Part shown: positions 1-7,115 of the stretch, in pieces
Layout of the letters: each line of letters begins with the position of its first letter
How positions within the stretch are numbered: the first letter of the stretch is position 1
Origin: Oscillospiraceae bacterium
Lineage (GTDB): Bacteria; Bacillota; Clostridia; Oscillospirales; Oscillospiraceae
Direction: 5' to 3'
Assembly (NCBI GenBank): GCA_017458025.1
Contig: JAFTGG010000008.1
Span: forward strand, 1 to 13,863
Length of the DNA stretch: 13,863 nucleotides
Program-made: the position numbers and the translations under genes
The notes under the pieces: generated by a model
What the model saw: the letters and a program-made list of their open reading frames with translations, nothing else
Database searches by the model: none
Told to the model about the DNA's origin: nothing

Positions 1-120
1 GCACGATGAACCTGAGCCGCAGAAAGCAGATTAGCTGAATAGACACAAAAATCCCGCCGTACGGCGGGATTTTTGTGTCTATTCAGCTAATCTGCTTTCT
101 GCGGCTCAGGTTCATCGTGC
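1..120. repeat. Perfect 120-base inverted repeat at the left edge
   Basis: Bases 1-60 are the exact reverse complement of bases 61-120, with no spacer and no mismatch. The centre (47-74) is the mreB terminator hairpin, but the symmetry continues outward through the mreB stop codon and its last codons, so bases 6-38 on the plus strand repeat the final ten codons and stop of mreB. A terminator alone would explain only about 28 bases of symmetry. The arm stops at the window edge, so its true length is unknown. An assembler fold-back at a contig end or an amplification chimera is the simplest explanation. Confidence 0.97.
47..74 (-). terminator. Rho-independent terminator of mreB
   Basis: On the minus strand, nine bases after the mreB TGA, an A-run leads into a GC-rich stem (ATCCCGCC, centre GTAC, GGCGGGAT) followed by five T. 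The form is a classical intrinsic terminator, and the flanking A and T runs would also let it act in the opposite direction. It lies at the centre of the 120-base palindrome, so sequence to its left should not be trusted as genuine downstream DNA. Confidence 0.85.
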
Positions 121-1108
121 CGTCCTGCATGTCGCCGACGCTTTCGAGGCTCTTGCCCGTGCCCTCGGCGACGCATTGGATCGCGTTCTCCGCCACGACG
201 GTCGGAATGCCCGTGCGCGCGGTGACAAGCTTGTCGAAGCCGCGCACGAGGCTGCCGCCGCCGGTCATCACGATGCCGTTGGTGGAGATGTCCGCCACCA
301 GCTCCGGCGGCGTGCGCTCCAGAACCTGATGCACCGCCTCCATGATGCGCTCCACCGGCTCCTCGAACGCGTCCATCATCTCCGTGGACGTGACGGAAAC
401 GACCTTCGGCAGACCCGTCAGCAGGCAGCGGCCCTTGACCTCCATCGTCGTCTCCTCCTCGGGCGGGAAAACGCAGCCGATGGACATCTTCATTTCCTCC
501 GCCGTGCGCTCGCCGACGAGCAGGTTGTGCGTGCGGCGCATATACTTGACGACCGCCTCGTTGAATTGGTCGCCCGCGACCTTGATCGACGCGCTCTCGA
601 CCACGCCGGAGAGCGAGATGACCGCGATATCCGTCGTACCGCCGCCGATGTCGATGACGAAGTTGCCGTCGGGCTGCGTGATGTCGATGCCGGCGCCGAT
701 GGCGGCGGCGACAGGCTCCTCAATAAGATACACGCGGCGCGCGCCGGCCTGGATACCGGCGTCGATGACCGCGCGCTCCTCGACTTCGGTGATGCCGGAG
801 GGCACGCAGATGATGATGCGCGGCTTAAAGAATTGGAAGCCCGCGACCTTGTGGATAAACTCCTTGAGCATACGCTCGGTCACTTCGTAGTCGGAGATGA
901 CGCCCTCGCGCAGCGGGCGAATAGCGATGATATTGCCCGGCGTACGGCCCAGCATCGCCTGCGCGTCCGCGCCGACCTTGAGCAGCTTGCCGGTATTCTT
1001 GTCAATGGCGACGACAGACGGCTCGTTGAGCACAATGCCCTTGCCCTTGACGTAGATCAAAACCGAAGCGGTACCGAGATCGATACCGATATCTTTACCC
1101 AATGCCAT
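83..1108 (-). CDS. mreB: Rod shape-determining actin homologue MreB/Mbl
   Basis: Bacterial actin that polymerises at the inner face of the membrane and guides the elongation-type peptidoglycan synthesis machinery. The 341-residue product has the usual family length. Visible actin-fold motifs are the phosphate-1 loop DLGTASVL (residues 10-17), LIEEPVAAAIGAG (128-140) carrying the catalytic glutamate, phosphate-2 IDIGGGTTDIAVI (152-164), and an adenosine-binding TGGGSLVRG near residue 290. The ATG is preceded by GAGG about 8 bases upstream. No mreC or mreD follows: a strong terminator closes the gene directly, which fits a monocistronic mreB or mbl paralogue. A sigma-A-like promoter lies about 190 bases upstream, with a broken tiny ORF in between. 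The family is certain; whether it is MreB proper, Mbl or MreBH cannot be settled from sequence alone. The last 12 codons lie in the inverted repeat, so a different native C-terminus cannot be wholly excluded. Confidence 0.95.
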   Translation of the reverse strand: MALGKDIGIDLGTASVLIYVKGKGIVLNEPSVVAIDKNTGKLLKVGADAQAMLGRTPGNIIAIRPLREGVISDYEVTERMLKEFIHKVAGFQFFKPRIIICVPSGITEVEERAVIDAGIQAGARRVYLIEEPVAAAIGAGIDITQPDGNFVIDIGGGTTDIAVISLSGVVESASIKVAGDQFNEAVVKYMRRTHNLLVGERTAEEMKMSIGCVFPPEEETTMEVKGRCLLTGLPKVVSVTSTEMMDAFEEPVERIMEAVHQVLERTPPELVADISTNGIVMTGGGSLVRGFDKLVTARTGIPTVVAENAIQCVAEGTGKSLESVGDMQDGTMNLSRRKQIS

Positions 1109-1125
1109 TGTTGTACCTCAAAAGC

Positions 1126-1250
1126 TTATTTCTCATTCAGAAGCCCGGTGATTTTTTTGATCGCTTCCTCAATATTTGCACTGCTGCGAAGGATTTCGAG
1201 AACCGTCTTCAAAAAGTCTTAAATTGATAATCCGTTAATGCTTCTGTCAT
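1126..1250 (-). pseudogene. Tiny ORF before mreB, apparently broken by a 1-base frameshift
   Basis: An ATG at 1250 with an SD-like GGAAGG just upstream opens a reading frame (MTEALTDYQFKTF) that meets TGA at 1209-1211, straight after a run of five T. One frame over, the reading continues without a stop as LKTVLEILRSSANIEEAIKK and onward to TAA at 1126-1128, 17 bases before mreB. Adding one T to the run would join both parts into a protein of about 41 residues with the look of a charged amphipathic helix. I do not assign a function. The frame-2 part has no start of its own except a TTG without an SD. The break could be a homopolymer error, a real mutation, or -1 slippage, since the P-site TTT can re-pair one base back before the stop. 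Position between promoter and mreB suggests a leader gene cotranscribed with mreB. Confidence 0.5.
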
Positions 1251-1301
1251 GACCTTCCCTTTCCGGCGCTTGCCGTATTCCAAATTCTACCAAGTACAGA
1301 T

Positions 1302-1330
1302 ATTATAGCGATTCAAACAGCAGTTTGCAA
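1302..1330 (-). promoter_or_regulatory. Sigma-A-type promoter for the small ORF and mreB
   Basis: On the minus strand TTGCAA (1325-1330) is separated by exactly 17 bases from a perfect TATAAT (1302-1307). It lies 24 bases after the comF-like stop codon and about 50 bases before the tiny ORF, in an AT-rich pocket of a GC-rich region. Transcription would start near 1295. There is no terminator between comF and this promoter, so read-through from upstream is also possible. Confidence 0.75.
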
Positions 1331-1353
1331 TAGTATTTGTGCCAAATTCGTTT

Positions 1354-2046
1354 CTATGTTTCCTCTTTATGGCTCTCGACGCTTGCGGACGCGAGACAGG
1401 CGCAGACAACGCTTTGCGCGCCCGCGCCGCGCAGCACGCGAACGCATTCGGCAAGCGTCGAGCCGGTCGTGATGATATCGTCGATGAGCAGAACGCGCGC
1501 GTTTTGAATATGCGCCGCGTCGGCCGCCTCATACACGCCGATGACGTTGCCCCGGCGCTCCGGCGCGCCGAGACCCGACTGCGGCGGATTGTCGCGCGTC
1601 TTTTTGAGCAGCGTCAGCGGCTCGATGTTCCATGCTTTCGCGGTTTCTGCGGCGAGCAGCCGCGCCTGGTCGTATCCGCGGCGTTTGCGCCGCCGCTCGG
1701 ATACCGGCGCGTAGGTCGCGATGTCGAACTCGCCGCTCAGCTCCTCCGCGACGCACTGCGCGAGCAGCGCTCCATAGCCCTCCGCCGCGCTCTGCGCCCC
1801 GTGAAACTTAAAGCGCAGAAGGGAGTCGCGCACAACGCCGTCGTACCGCAGCGGCACGGCGCATTTGCCGAACCCCGCGCCCTCGCGCAGGGCGTGTTCC
1901 ATGCGCGGCAGCGTTTTTTCGCAGGCGGAGCAGACGCCGTGCACGCCGATTTTCCCGCAAAAGGCGCATTTGGGCGGGAAAAAGAGGTCAAGAAGCGCGT
2001 AACTCATATCGCGTTTGCCGTTTCGCAAGTCTTTCAGCTTTGTCAT
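1354..2046 (-). CDS. comF: ComF-family phosphoribosyltransferase-like protein
   Basis: Member of the ComF/GntX family, whose Bacillus member is needed for DNA uptake in competence; its biochemical reaction is not well defined. The 230-residue product shows both family parts: an N-terminal zinc-ribbon with two CxxC pairs (C27/C30 and C39/C42) and a C-terminal type I phosphoribosyltransferase fold with the PRPP-binding motif LLIDDIITTGST (186-197). The middle segment PVSERRRKRRGYDQARLLA (about 114-132) is also typical of ComF. I kept the first ATG, preceded by AGGTAG; an internal ATG at residue 14 (MSYALLDLFFPP) would also give a usual ComF N-terminus but has no better SD. It lies 45 bases after the DUF4015-type gene, in the same direction, and is probably cotranscribed with it. 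No comE or comG genes are nearby, so a competence role is not shown by context. Confidence 0.85.
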   Translation of the reverse strand: MTKLKDLRNGKRDMSYALLDLFFPPKCAFCGKIGVHGVCSACEKTLPRMEHALREGAGFGKCAVPLRYDGVVRDSLLRFKFHGAQSAAEGYGALLAQCVAEELSGEFDIATYAPVSERRRKRRGYDQARLLAAETAKAWNIEPLTLLKKTRDNPPQSGLGAPERRGNVIGVYEAADAAHIQNARVLLIDDIITTGSTLAECVRVLRGAGAQSVVCACLASASVESHKEET

Positions 2047-2091
2047 AACGCTACCTAACGCTCCCGCCGCGGCGCAGCACGGCGGGCGGTT

Positions 2092-3153
2092 TCAAGATTC
2101 GCTGTTTAGAAGGAACGGGCCCTCGGCAACCGCCGCGTCCAGCACCGGCACCAGCTCGGCGCCGTATGCCGCCAAAGCCTCCCGCAAGGCGGGGATCTGC
2201 GCCTCCGTGGTCGGGACATAGATCCTGTCAAACACTATGGCGAGGCTCGCCAGATCCTGTCCCGACGTCGCGTCGCCGCCGGCGAGGACCGTCTTTTCGT
2301 CCATCACGAGCGACAGCTTCGCGCCGGAGTCGGACAGCGCCTCGCGCAGGTTCGACGCCAATAGCGCCAGCGCTTCTTCCTTCGTCATGTCGCGCTCGTC
2401 GGTCATAATGTTGTTGAGCCGTCCGGCGACAGGGTAGGCGAACTCGTCAAACAGCAGCTCGTCAAAGCCCAGCGCCGCGACTTCCTGCGCGACGTTGCAC
2501 AAGTATTGCCGCGCCGCTTCCTTTTCCGGCGCGAGGTAGAACGTGCTGTCCGGCGCGTACCAGATATTGCCGCGGTAGTTCCGCTGCAGGATCGCCGCGT
2601 CCTTGCGGTTCGCCGCGGAATAACGGCTGTCGTGCAGCGCGCTCAGACGCGCGATCGCGTAGTAATCGGAGCCGGTCAGCGTCCGGATAGCCGTGCGCGC
2701 GATGCTGCCGCCCGTGACCGCCTTTGCCTCGATCGCGCCCGCAAGCGCGGAGGGATAGAGCAGCTCGCCGTCTGCGTTCTTCACGCGGACGGCGACGGCG
2801 TTGATTTGTGCGGGCAGGGCGCTCAGGGCGCGCTCCATGCCGCCCTGCAAAGCGGTGGCGTCCAGCTCCTGCGCGCGGACGGGGTCTTCTTCGGGCGCTT
2901 CGGGCCGTTCGATGACGATTTCGAGGTTTTGCTTCCCGCCGCGCCGCGCGGTCTGCTGCGCGCCGCTGCCGCGGCGCAGCCAGGGCAGCTCAAAGCGATA
3001 CGAGCCGTCCATCTCATAGACCATGTAGTGCTGCGCGACGAGAAACGCCGCCGCGGCAAAAATGATGAGCACCAACGCGAGGATCAGCCATTTTCTGCCG
3101 CTGGGCTTCCGTCCGCGGTAGCCCGTATAGCCCCGCGTGCCGGTGTTTCGCAT
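2092..3153 (-). CDS. Membrane-anchored DUF4015-type glycosyl-hydrolase-like protein
   Basis: The 353-residue protein begins with a basic cytoplasmic tail (residues 1-20, RGYRGRKPSGRK) and one hydrophobic membrane segment (about 22-40) without a lipobox, so it is probably anchored with its bulk outside. A low-complexity charged linker (61-100) leads into a domain from about 115 to the end. The segment GFDELLFDEFAYP (229-241), preceded by YYAIARLSALHD (164-175) and GNIWYAPD (195-202), matches the layout of the DUF4015 putative glycosyl hydrolase family (TIM-barrel, usual motif GFDEIQFDYVRFP). The substrate is unknown; a cell-wall or exopolysaccharide glycan is a guess from location. The family's second aspartate in FDYVRFP is here FDEFAYP, so the acidic pair is DE instead of a single D. 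The SD is AGGA about 11 bases before the ATG. It is about 130 bases after dnaJ with no promoter that I can see. Confidence 0.72.
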   Translation of the reverse strand: MRNTGTRGYTGYRGRKPSGRKWLILALVLIIFAAAAFLVAQHYMVYEMDGSYRFELPWLRRGSGAQQTARRGGKQNLEIVIERPEAPEEDPVRAQELDATALQGGMERALSALPAQINAVAVRVKNADGELLYPSALAGAIEAKAVTGGSIARTAIRTLTGSDYYAIARLSALHDSRYSAANRKDAAILQRNYRGNIWYAPDSTFYLAPEKEAARQYLCNVAQEVAALGFDELLFDEFAYPVAGRLNNIMTDERDMTKEEALALLASNLREALSDSGAKLSLVMDEKTVLAGGDATSGQDLASLAIVFDRIYVPTTEAQIPALREALAAYGAELVPVLDAAVAEGPFLLNSES

Positions 3154-3208
3154 AAAAAATCAGATCCTTTTAAATCTTGGGTGAATAACCTCGCAGAGCC
3201 TCGCGCCC

Positions 3209-3238
3209 GCGGACTCCGCGGATTTCCGCGGGGTCTGC
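3209..3238 (-). other. GC-rich hairpin between dnaJ and the DUF4015-type gene
   Basis: The core CCGCGG-AAAT-CCGCGG is extended on both sides, giving a stem of about 13 pairs with two mismatches on the minus strand. No T-run follows, so it does not look like a complete intrinsic terminator. It could be an attenuator, an RNA-processing or stability element, or chance in a GC-rich spacer. The rest of the spacer (3154-3286) contains further GC-rich dyads but no ORF with an SD. Confidence 0.4.
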
Positions 3239-3286
3239 CGAGGCCCGCTCCTCCCGGGCGAGGCAGGCGCGAAAGACATGGCATCT

Positions 3287-4426
3287 TTACTTCTTGAACT
3301 TGCCGAAGAAGCTCCTGCTCTCTTCGTAATTTTTCTCGCCCAGCAGCTCGCTGAACTTCTTGAGCGCCGCCTTCTGCTCCTTGTTGAGGTTGCGCGGCGT
3401 TTCAATGTACACCGTGACGTACTGGTCGCCGCGCGCGCGGCCGCCCATGCCGGGCACGCCCTTGCCCTTGAGGCGGAACGTCGTGCCGGACTGCGTGCCC
3501 TCGGGGATATTGTACTTCACCTTGCCGTCGATGGTGGGGATCTCCAGCTCCGCGCCGAGCGCCGCCTGCGTAAACGTGATCGGCGCCTCGCAGAGAATAC
3601 TCGTGCCCTCGCGGCGGAAGATGTCGTGCTGGCGCACGGCGACCACGATCAGCAGGTCGCCGGACGGGCCGCCGTTTTTGCCCGCGTTGCCCTGGCCGCG
3701 CAGCGAGATGGTCTGCCCATTGTCGATGCCCGCGGGGATCGTGACCTTGAGCGTCTTGCGCTTGCGCACCGCGCCGCGCCCGCCGCAGGCCTTGCAGGGC
3801 TTGTGAATGATCCTGCCCTTGCCGCCGCACTTGGGACAGGGCGAGGACGTCGACATGAAGCCGAGCGGGGTCTGTTGGCGGCGCTGCACCATGCCGCGCC
3901 CGCCGCACTCCTGACAGACCTCCGCGGTCGTGCCCGGCTCGCAGCCGCTGCCGCGGCAGGCGTCGCACTGCTCGACGCGCTCGATAATGACCTCCTTCTC
4001 ACAGCCGAAGCAGGCTTCCTCGAACGTGATGTTCACGCTCGTGCGCAGGCTTTCGCCGCGCTGGGGCGCGTTGGGGTTCGCGCGGGTCGCGCCGCCGAAG
4101 CCGCCGCCGAAAAAGCTGCCGAAGATGTCGCCGAGGTCGCCGAAGTCGAAGTCCATGCCGCCGCCGTAACCGCCGCCCGCGCCGTAGTTCGGGTCGACGC
4201 CCGCGAAGCCGAATTGGTCGTAGCGCGCCTTCTTCTGCGGGTCGGAGAGCACCTCGTACGCCTCGCCCAGCTCCTTGAACTTCTCCTCGGCGGTCTTGTC
4301 GCCGGGGTTCAGGTCGGGATGGTACTTCCGCGCCAGCTTCTTATACGCCTTTTTGATCTCCTCGTCGGTCGCGCCCTTTTCCAGACCCAATACCTCGTAA
4401 TAATCGCGTTTGTTTTCCGTTGCCAT
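3287..4426 (-). CDS. dnaJ: Chaperone protein DnaJ (Hsp40)
   Basis: Co-chaperone that delivers unfolded proteins to DnaK and stimulates its ATPase. The 379-residue protein has the full type I order: J-domain with the essential HPD (residues 36-38), a Gly/Phe-rich region (about 72-113), four CxxCxGxG zinc-binding repeats (CDACRGSG 154, CQECGGRG 171, CPKCGGKG 197, CKACGGRG 211), then the C-terminal substrate-binding domains. I chose the ATG that gives [14 protein letters not shown], the usual DnaJ N-terminus; a TTG four codons upstream is possible. Neither start has a clear SD, whereas a striking purine run with AGGAGG lies some 65-80 bases upstream. The gene follows dnaK by about 180 bases, an unusually long spacer containing two hairpins. 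It should be controlled as the last gene of the HrcA/CIRCE operon. Confidence 0.97.
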   Translation of the reverse strand: MATENKRDYYEVLGLEKGATDEEIKKAYKKLARKYHPDLNPGDKTAEEKFKELGEAYEVLSDPQKKARYDQFGFAGVDPNYGAGGGYGGGMDFDFGDLGDIFGSFFGGGFGGATRANPNAPQRGESLRTSVNITFEEACFGCEKEVIIERVEQCDACRGSGCEPGTTAEVCQECGGRGMVQRRQQTPLGFMSTSSPCPKCGGKGRIIHKPCKACGGRGAVRKRKTLKVTIPAGIDNGQTISLRGQGNAGKNGGPSGDLLIVVAVRQHDIFRREGTSILCEAPITFTQAALGAELEIPTIDGKVKYNIPEGTQSGTTFRLKGKGVPGMGGRARGDQYVTVYIETPRNLNKEQKAALKKFSELLGEKNYEESRSFFGKFKK

Positions 4427-4505
4427 TCGTCGTCGCAAAGTCCGCTCGATCTTGTTTCCCGCTTATGCGGAAAAGAAAATCCGCTCCCTTGCTCCTCCTC
4501 TCCTC

Positions 4506-4580
4506 CCCAAACCCGCTGCGCTGGGCTTTGGGTCGGTAATTAACAGGGTTTTGCGGAGTCGCCTTTCGGCGGCCCCGCAA
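4506..4580 (-). other. Two consecutive hairpins in the dnaK-dnaJ spacer
   Basis: First in transcription order is a stem at 4551-4580: TTGCGG pairs with CCGCAA and, after one mismatch, a second block of six pairs closes a GAAA tetraloop on the minus strand. The second at 4506-4532 pairs CCCAAA with TTTGGG plus three further G-C pairs, with a one-base bulge. Neither is followed by a T-run on the minus strand. On the plus strand the first is followed by the T-rich TTATTTATATTTC, but no plus-strand gene needs ending there. They may lower dnaJ expression relative to dnaK or protect the dnaK 3' end. Confidence 0.5.
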
Positions 4581-4604
4581 TTATTTATATTTCTGATCTT
4601 GCCT

Positions 4605-6452
4605 TTATTTGTTTTCGTCGTCGTCCACGACCTTGTAGTCGGCGTCGTAATACTGCTGGCCGTCGCCGCCGGGCTGTCCGCCCATGTCGGGGCCGGCAGC
4701 GCCCGCGCCCTGCGGGTTCGCCTGCGAATACAGCTTCTCGCTCATCGCGTAGAACAACTGCGTCAGCTCCTCGGTCGCCGCCTTGATCGCGTCGGTATCC
4801 TCGCCCTTGAGCGTCTCCTTGAGCTTCTCGACGCCCGCCTCGACCTTCGCCTTTTCGTCCGCGGGGATCTTGTCGCCGACCTCGCCGAGCGTCTTCTCGC
4901 TCTGGTACACCATCTGGTCGGCCTGGTTGCGGACCTCGACCTTCTCCTTCGCCTTGGCGTCCTCGGCGGCGTACTGCTCGGCCTCCTTGACGGCCTTTTC
5001 GATGTCCTCCTTGCTCATGTTCGAGCTGGAGGTGATGGTGATGTGCTGCTCGGTGCCGGTGCCGAGGTCCTTGGCGCTGACGTTCACGATGCCGTTGGCG
5101 TCGATGTCGAACGTGACCTCGATCTGCGGCACGCCGCGGCGCGCCGGAGCGATGCCGTCGAGGTGGAAGCGGCCGAGGCTCTTGTTCGCCGCCGCCATCT
5201 CGCGCTCGCCCTGCAACACGTTGACCTCGACGGAGGTCTGGTTGTCCGCGGCGGTGGAGAAGATCTGGCTCTTCTTGACGGGAATGGTGGTGTTGCGGTC
5301 GATGAGCTTGGTGCACACGCCGCCCATCGTCTCGATGCCGAGGGAAAGCGGGGTGACGTCGAGCAGCAGCAGGCCCTTGACGTCGCCGGTCAGCACGCCC
5401 GCCTGCAGCGCCGCGCCCATCGCGACGCACTCGTCGGGGTTGATGCCCTTGAACGGCTCCTTGCCGGTGAAGCTCTTGACCGCGTCCTGCACGGCGGGGA
5501 TACGGCTGGAGCCGCCCACCATCAGAACCTTGGCGAGGTCGCCCGCCTTGAGGCCCGCGTCGCTCATCGCCTGACGGACCGGGCCCATCGTCGCCTCGAC
5601 GAGGTGGCCGGTCAGCTCGTTGAACTTCGCGCGCGTCAGCGTCACATCCAGATGCTTCGGGCCGGTCGCGTCCGCCGTGATATACGGCAGGTTGATGTTG
5701 CTGGTGGTCACGCCGGAGAGCTCGATCTTCGCCTTCTCGGCGGCCTCCTTGAGGCGCTGCATCGCGACCTTGTCGGAGGAGAGGTCAATGTTCTCGGCCT
5801 TCTTAAACTCCTCGACGAGGTACTTCATGACGCACTCGTCGAAGTCGTCGCCGCCGAGGCGGTTGTTGCCCGCCGTCGCGAGGACTTCGATGACGCCGTC
5901 GTCGATGTCGAGGATCGAGACGTCAAAGGTGCCGCCGCCGAGGTCGTAGACCATGATCTTCTGGGGCTGGCCCTCCTTGTCGACGCCGTAGGCGAGCGCC
6001 GCGGCGGTCGGCTCGTTGATGATGCGCTTGACGTCGAGGCCGGCGATCTTGCCGGCGTCCTTCGTCGCCTGACGCTGCGAGTCGGTGAAGTACGCGGGAA
6101 CGGTGATGACGGCCTCCGTGACCTTGCCGCCGAGGTAGCTCTCGGCGTCGGTCTTGAGCTTGGTGAGGATCATCGCGCTGATCTCCTGCGGGGTGTACTT
6201 CTTGTCGTCGATGCTCACGCGGTGATCGCTGCCCATCTCGCGCTTGATGGAGGAAATGGTGCGGTCGGGGTTGGTGATGGCCTGGCGCTTCGCGACCTGG
6301 CCGACCATGCGCTCGCCGGTCTTGCTGAACGCGACGACGCTCGGCGTGGTGCGGTTGCCCTCCGCGTTGGCGATGACGACGGCTTCGCCGCCCTCCATGA
6401 CCGCCACGCAGCTGTTGGTGGTTCCCAAATCAATACCAATGACTTTAGACAT
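4605..6452 (-). CDS. dnaK: Molecular chaperone DnaK (Hsp70)
   Basis: ATP-dependent cytoplasmic chaperone, working with DnaJ and the nucleotide exchange factor GrpE. The 615-residue protein shows the Hsp70 signatures [11 protein letters not shown] (residues 5-15), [14 protein letters not shown] (168-181) and [14 protein letters not shown] (about 308-321), the interdomain linker [12 protein letters not shown], the substrate-binding domain, and an acidic disordered tail ending DDDENK. The ATPase domain runs straight from [22 protein letters not shown] (split here at about residues 71-92), lacking the insert of about 24 residues found in Gram-negative DnaK; this is a known Firmicutes/Actinobacteria trait. 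A strong SD (AGGAGG) lies 8 bases before the ATG. It is separated from grpE by 87 bases that carry a parS-like inverted repeat. Controlled by CIRCE upstream of hrcA. Confidence 0.99.
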   Translation of the reverse strand: MSKVIGIDLGTTNSCVAVMEGGEAVVIANAEGNRTTPSVVAFSKTGERMVGQVAKRQAITNPDRTISSIKREMGSDHRVSIDDKKYTPQEISAMILTKLKTDAESYLGGKVTEAVITVPAYFTDSQRQATKDAGKIAGLDVKRIINEPTAAALAYGVDKEGQPQKIMVYDLGGGTFDVSILDIDDGVIEVLATAGNNRLGGDDFDECVMKYLVEEFKKAENIDLSSDKVAMQRLKEAAEKAKIELSGVTTSNINLPYITADATGPKHLDVTLTRAKFNELTGHLVEATMGPVRQAMSDAGLKAGDLAKVLMVGGSSRIPAVQDAVKSFTGKEPFKGINPDECVAMGAALQAGVLTGDVKGLLLLDVTPLSLGIETMGGVCTKLIDRNTTIPVKKSQIFSTAADNQTSVEVNVLQGEREMAAANKSLGRFHLDGIAPARRGVPQIEVTFDIDANGIVNVSAKDLGTGTEQHITITSSSNMSKEDIEKAVKEAEQYAAEDAKAKEKVEVRNQADQMVYQSEKTLGEVGDKIPADEKAKVEAGVEKLKETLKGEDTDAIKAATEELTQLFYAMSEKLYSQANPQGAGAAGPDMGGQPGGDGQQYYDADYKVVDDDENK

Positions 6453-6506
6453 AATGATTGCCTCCTGTTTATCTCAATTTTTCTTGTCGACTGTGTAAAT
6501 ATGTGG

Positions 6507-6526
6507 ATTGTTTCATGTGAAACAAT
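6507..6526. promoter_or_regulatory. parS-like inverted repeat between grpE and dnaK
   Basis: The sequence ATTGTTTCATGTGAAACAAT consists of two perfect 9-base arms around a 2-base centre. Its inner 16 bases, TGTTTCATGTGAAACA (6509-6524), differ at one position from the widely conserved ParB (Spo0J) binding site TGTTTCACGTGAAACA. The match is to a known consensus recalled from the literature; ParB binding is an inference. As RNA it could also fold into a short hairpin, but no T-run follows, so it is a poor terminator. The only other content of the spacer 6453-6539 is the dnaK SD. Confidence 0.55.
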
Positions 6527-6539
6527 GCGTCGAACGCCG

Positions 6540-7100
6540 TCAATTAGCGACTTTCACCATCGCGAAACGCAGAACCTTGTCGCCCAAAAGGAAGCCCTGC
6601 TGCAAAATTTCGACTACCGTGTTCTCGCCGGCGCCCTCGTCTTCGACGTGCATCACGGCGTTGTGCTTTTCGGGGTCGAACGGCTGCCCCACCGCGTCGA
6701 TGGCGGTGACGCCCAGCTTGGCGAGGCTTTCCTTGAACTGCGTGAAGATCATCTCCACGCCCTTTTTGTGCGGGGAGTCGTCATCGCCGAATTGAGCGAG
6801 CGCCCGTTCGAGGTTGTCGTACACCGGAAGCATCGCGGTCAGCGTCTCGATCTTCGCGTCGGTGTAAATGTTCTCTTTTTCCTTGGCGGTGCGCTTGCGG
6901 TAGTTGTCGTACTCCGCGGCGAGGCGCAGGAATTTGTCCTGCTGCCCGCTGAGCTGCTGCGCGAGGGCCTCCATCTTCTCCATCTGCTCTTTGGTGACGG
7001 TGAAGACTTCCTCGACGGCCTCCTTGGGCTCCTCGGCCGCCGCGGCAGCTTCGGGGACGGGCGCTTCGGCCTGTTCTTCCTTCTTTTCTTCTTCTGCCAT
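6540..7100 (-). CDS. grpE: Nucleotide exchange factor GrpE
   Basis: Releases ADP from DnaK and thereby drives the Hsp70 cycle; acts as a dimer in the cytoplasm. The 186-residue protein has a low-complexity acidic N-terminus (residues 1-38, rich in E, A, P and K), a long coiled-coil helix, the conserved stretch LAAEYDNYRKRTAKEKENIY (about 61-80), and a C-terminal beta domain ending GDKVLRFAMVKVAN with the family motif around HNAVMHVED. It starts 15 bases after the hrcA stop. The SD AAGGAG overlaps the hrcA stop codon (TAAGGAG), so the two genes are probably translationally linked. A tandem ATGATG lies between SD and start in another frame; it opens no conserved protein. Second gene of the CIRCE-controlled operon. 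Confidence 0.98.
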   Translation of the reverse strand: MAEEEKKEEQAEAPVPEAAAAAEEPKEAVEEVFTVTKEQMEKMEALAQQLSGQQDKFLRLAAEYDNYRKRTAKEKENIYTDAKIETLTAMLPVYDNLERALAQFGDDDSPHKKGVEMIFTQFKESLAKLGVTAIDAVGQPFDPEKHNAVMHVEDEGAGENTVVEILQQGFLLGDKVLRFAMVKVAN

Positions 7101-7115
7101 ATAGCATCATACTCC

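Noticed and set aside
176..1222. A 348-codon open frame on the plus strand opposite mreB
   Set aside because: It is a mirror frame of mreB without recognisable motifs or SD.
3154..3286. Promoter or small gene between dnaJ and the DUF4015-type gene
   Set aside because: I found no -35/-10 pair with proper spacing; the open frames there are GC-rich, lack an SD and run into neighbouring genes in the wrong frame.
3278..4543. A 421-codon open frame on the plus strand opposite dnaJ
   Set aside because: It is a codon-bias shadow of dnaJ, with low-complexity Ala/Leu/Arg sequence and no start signal.
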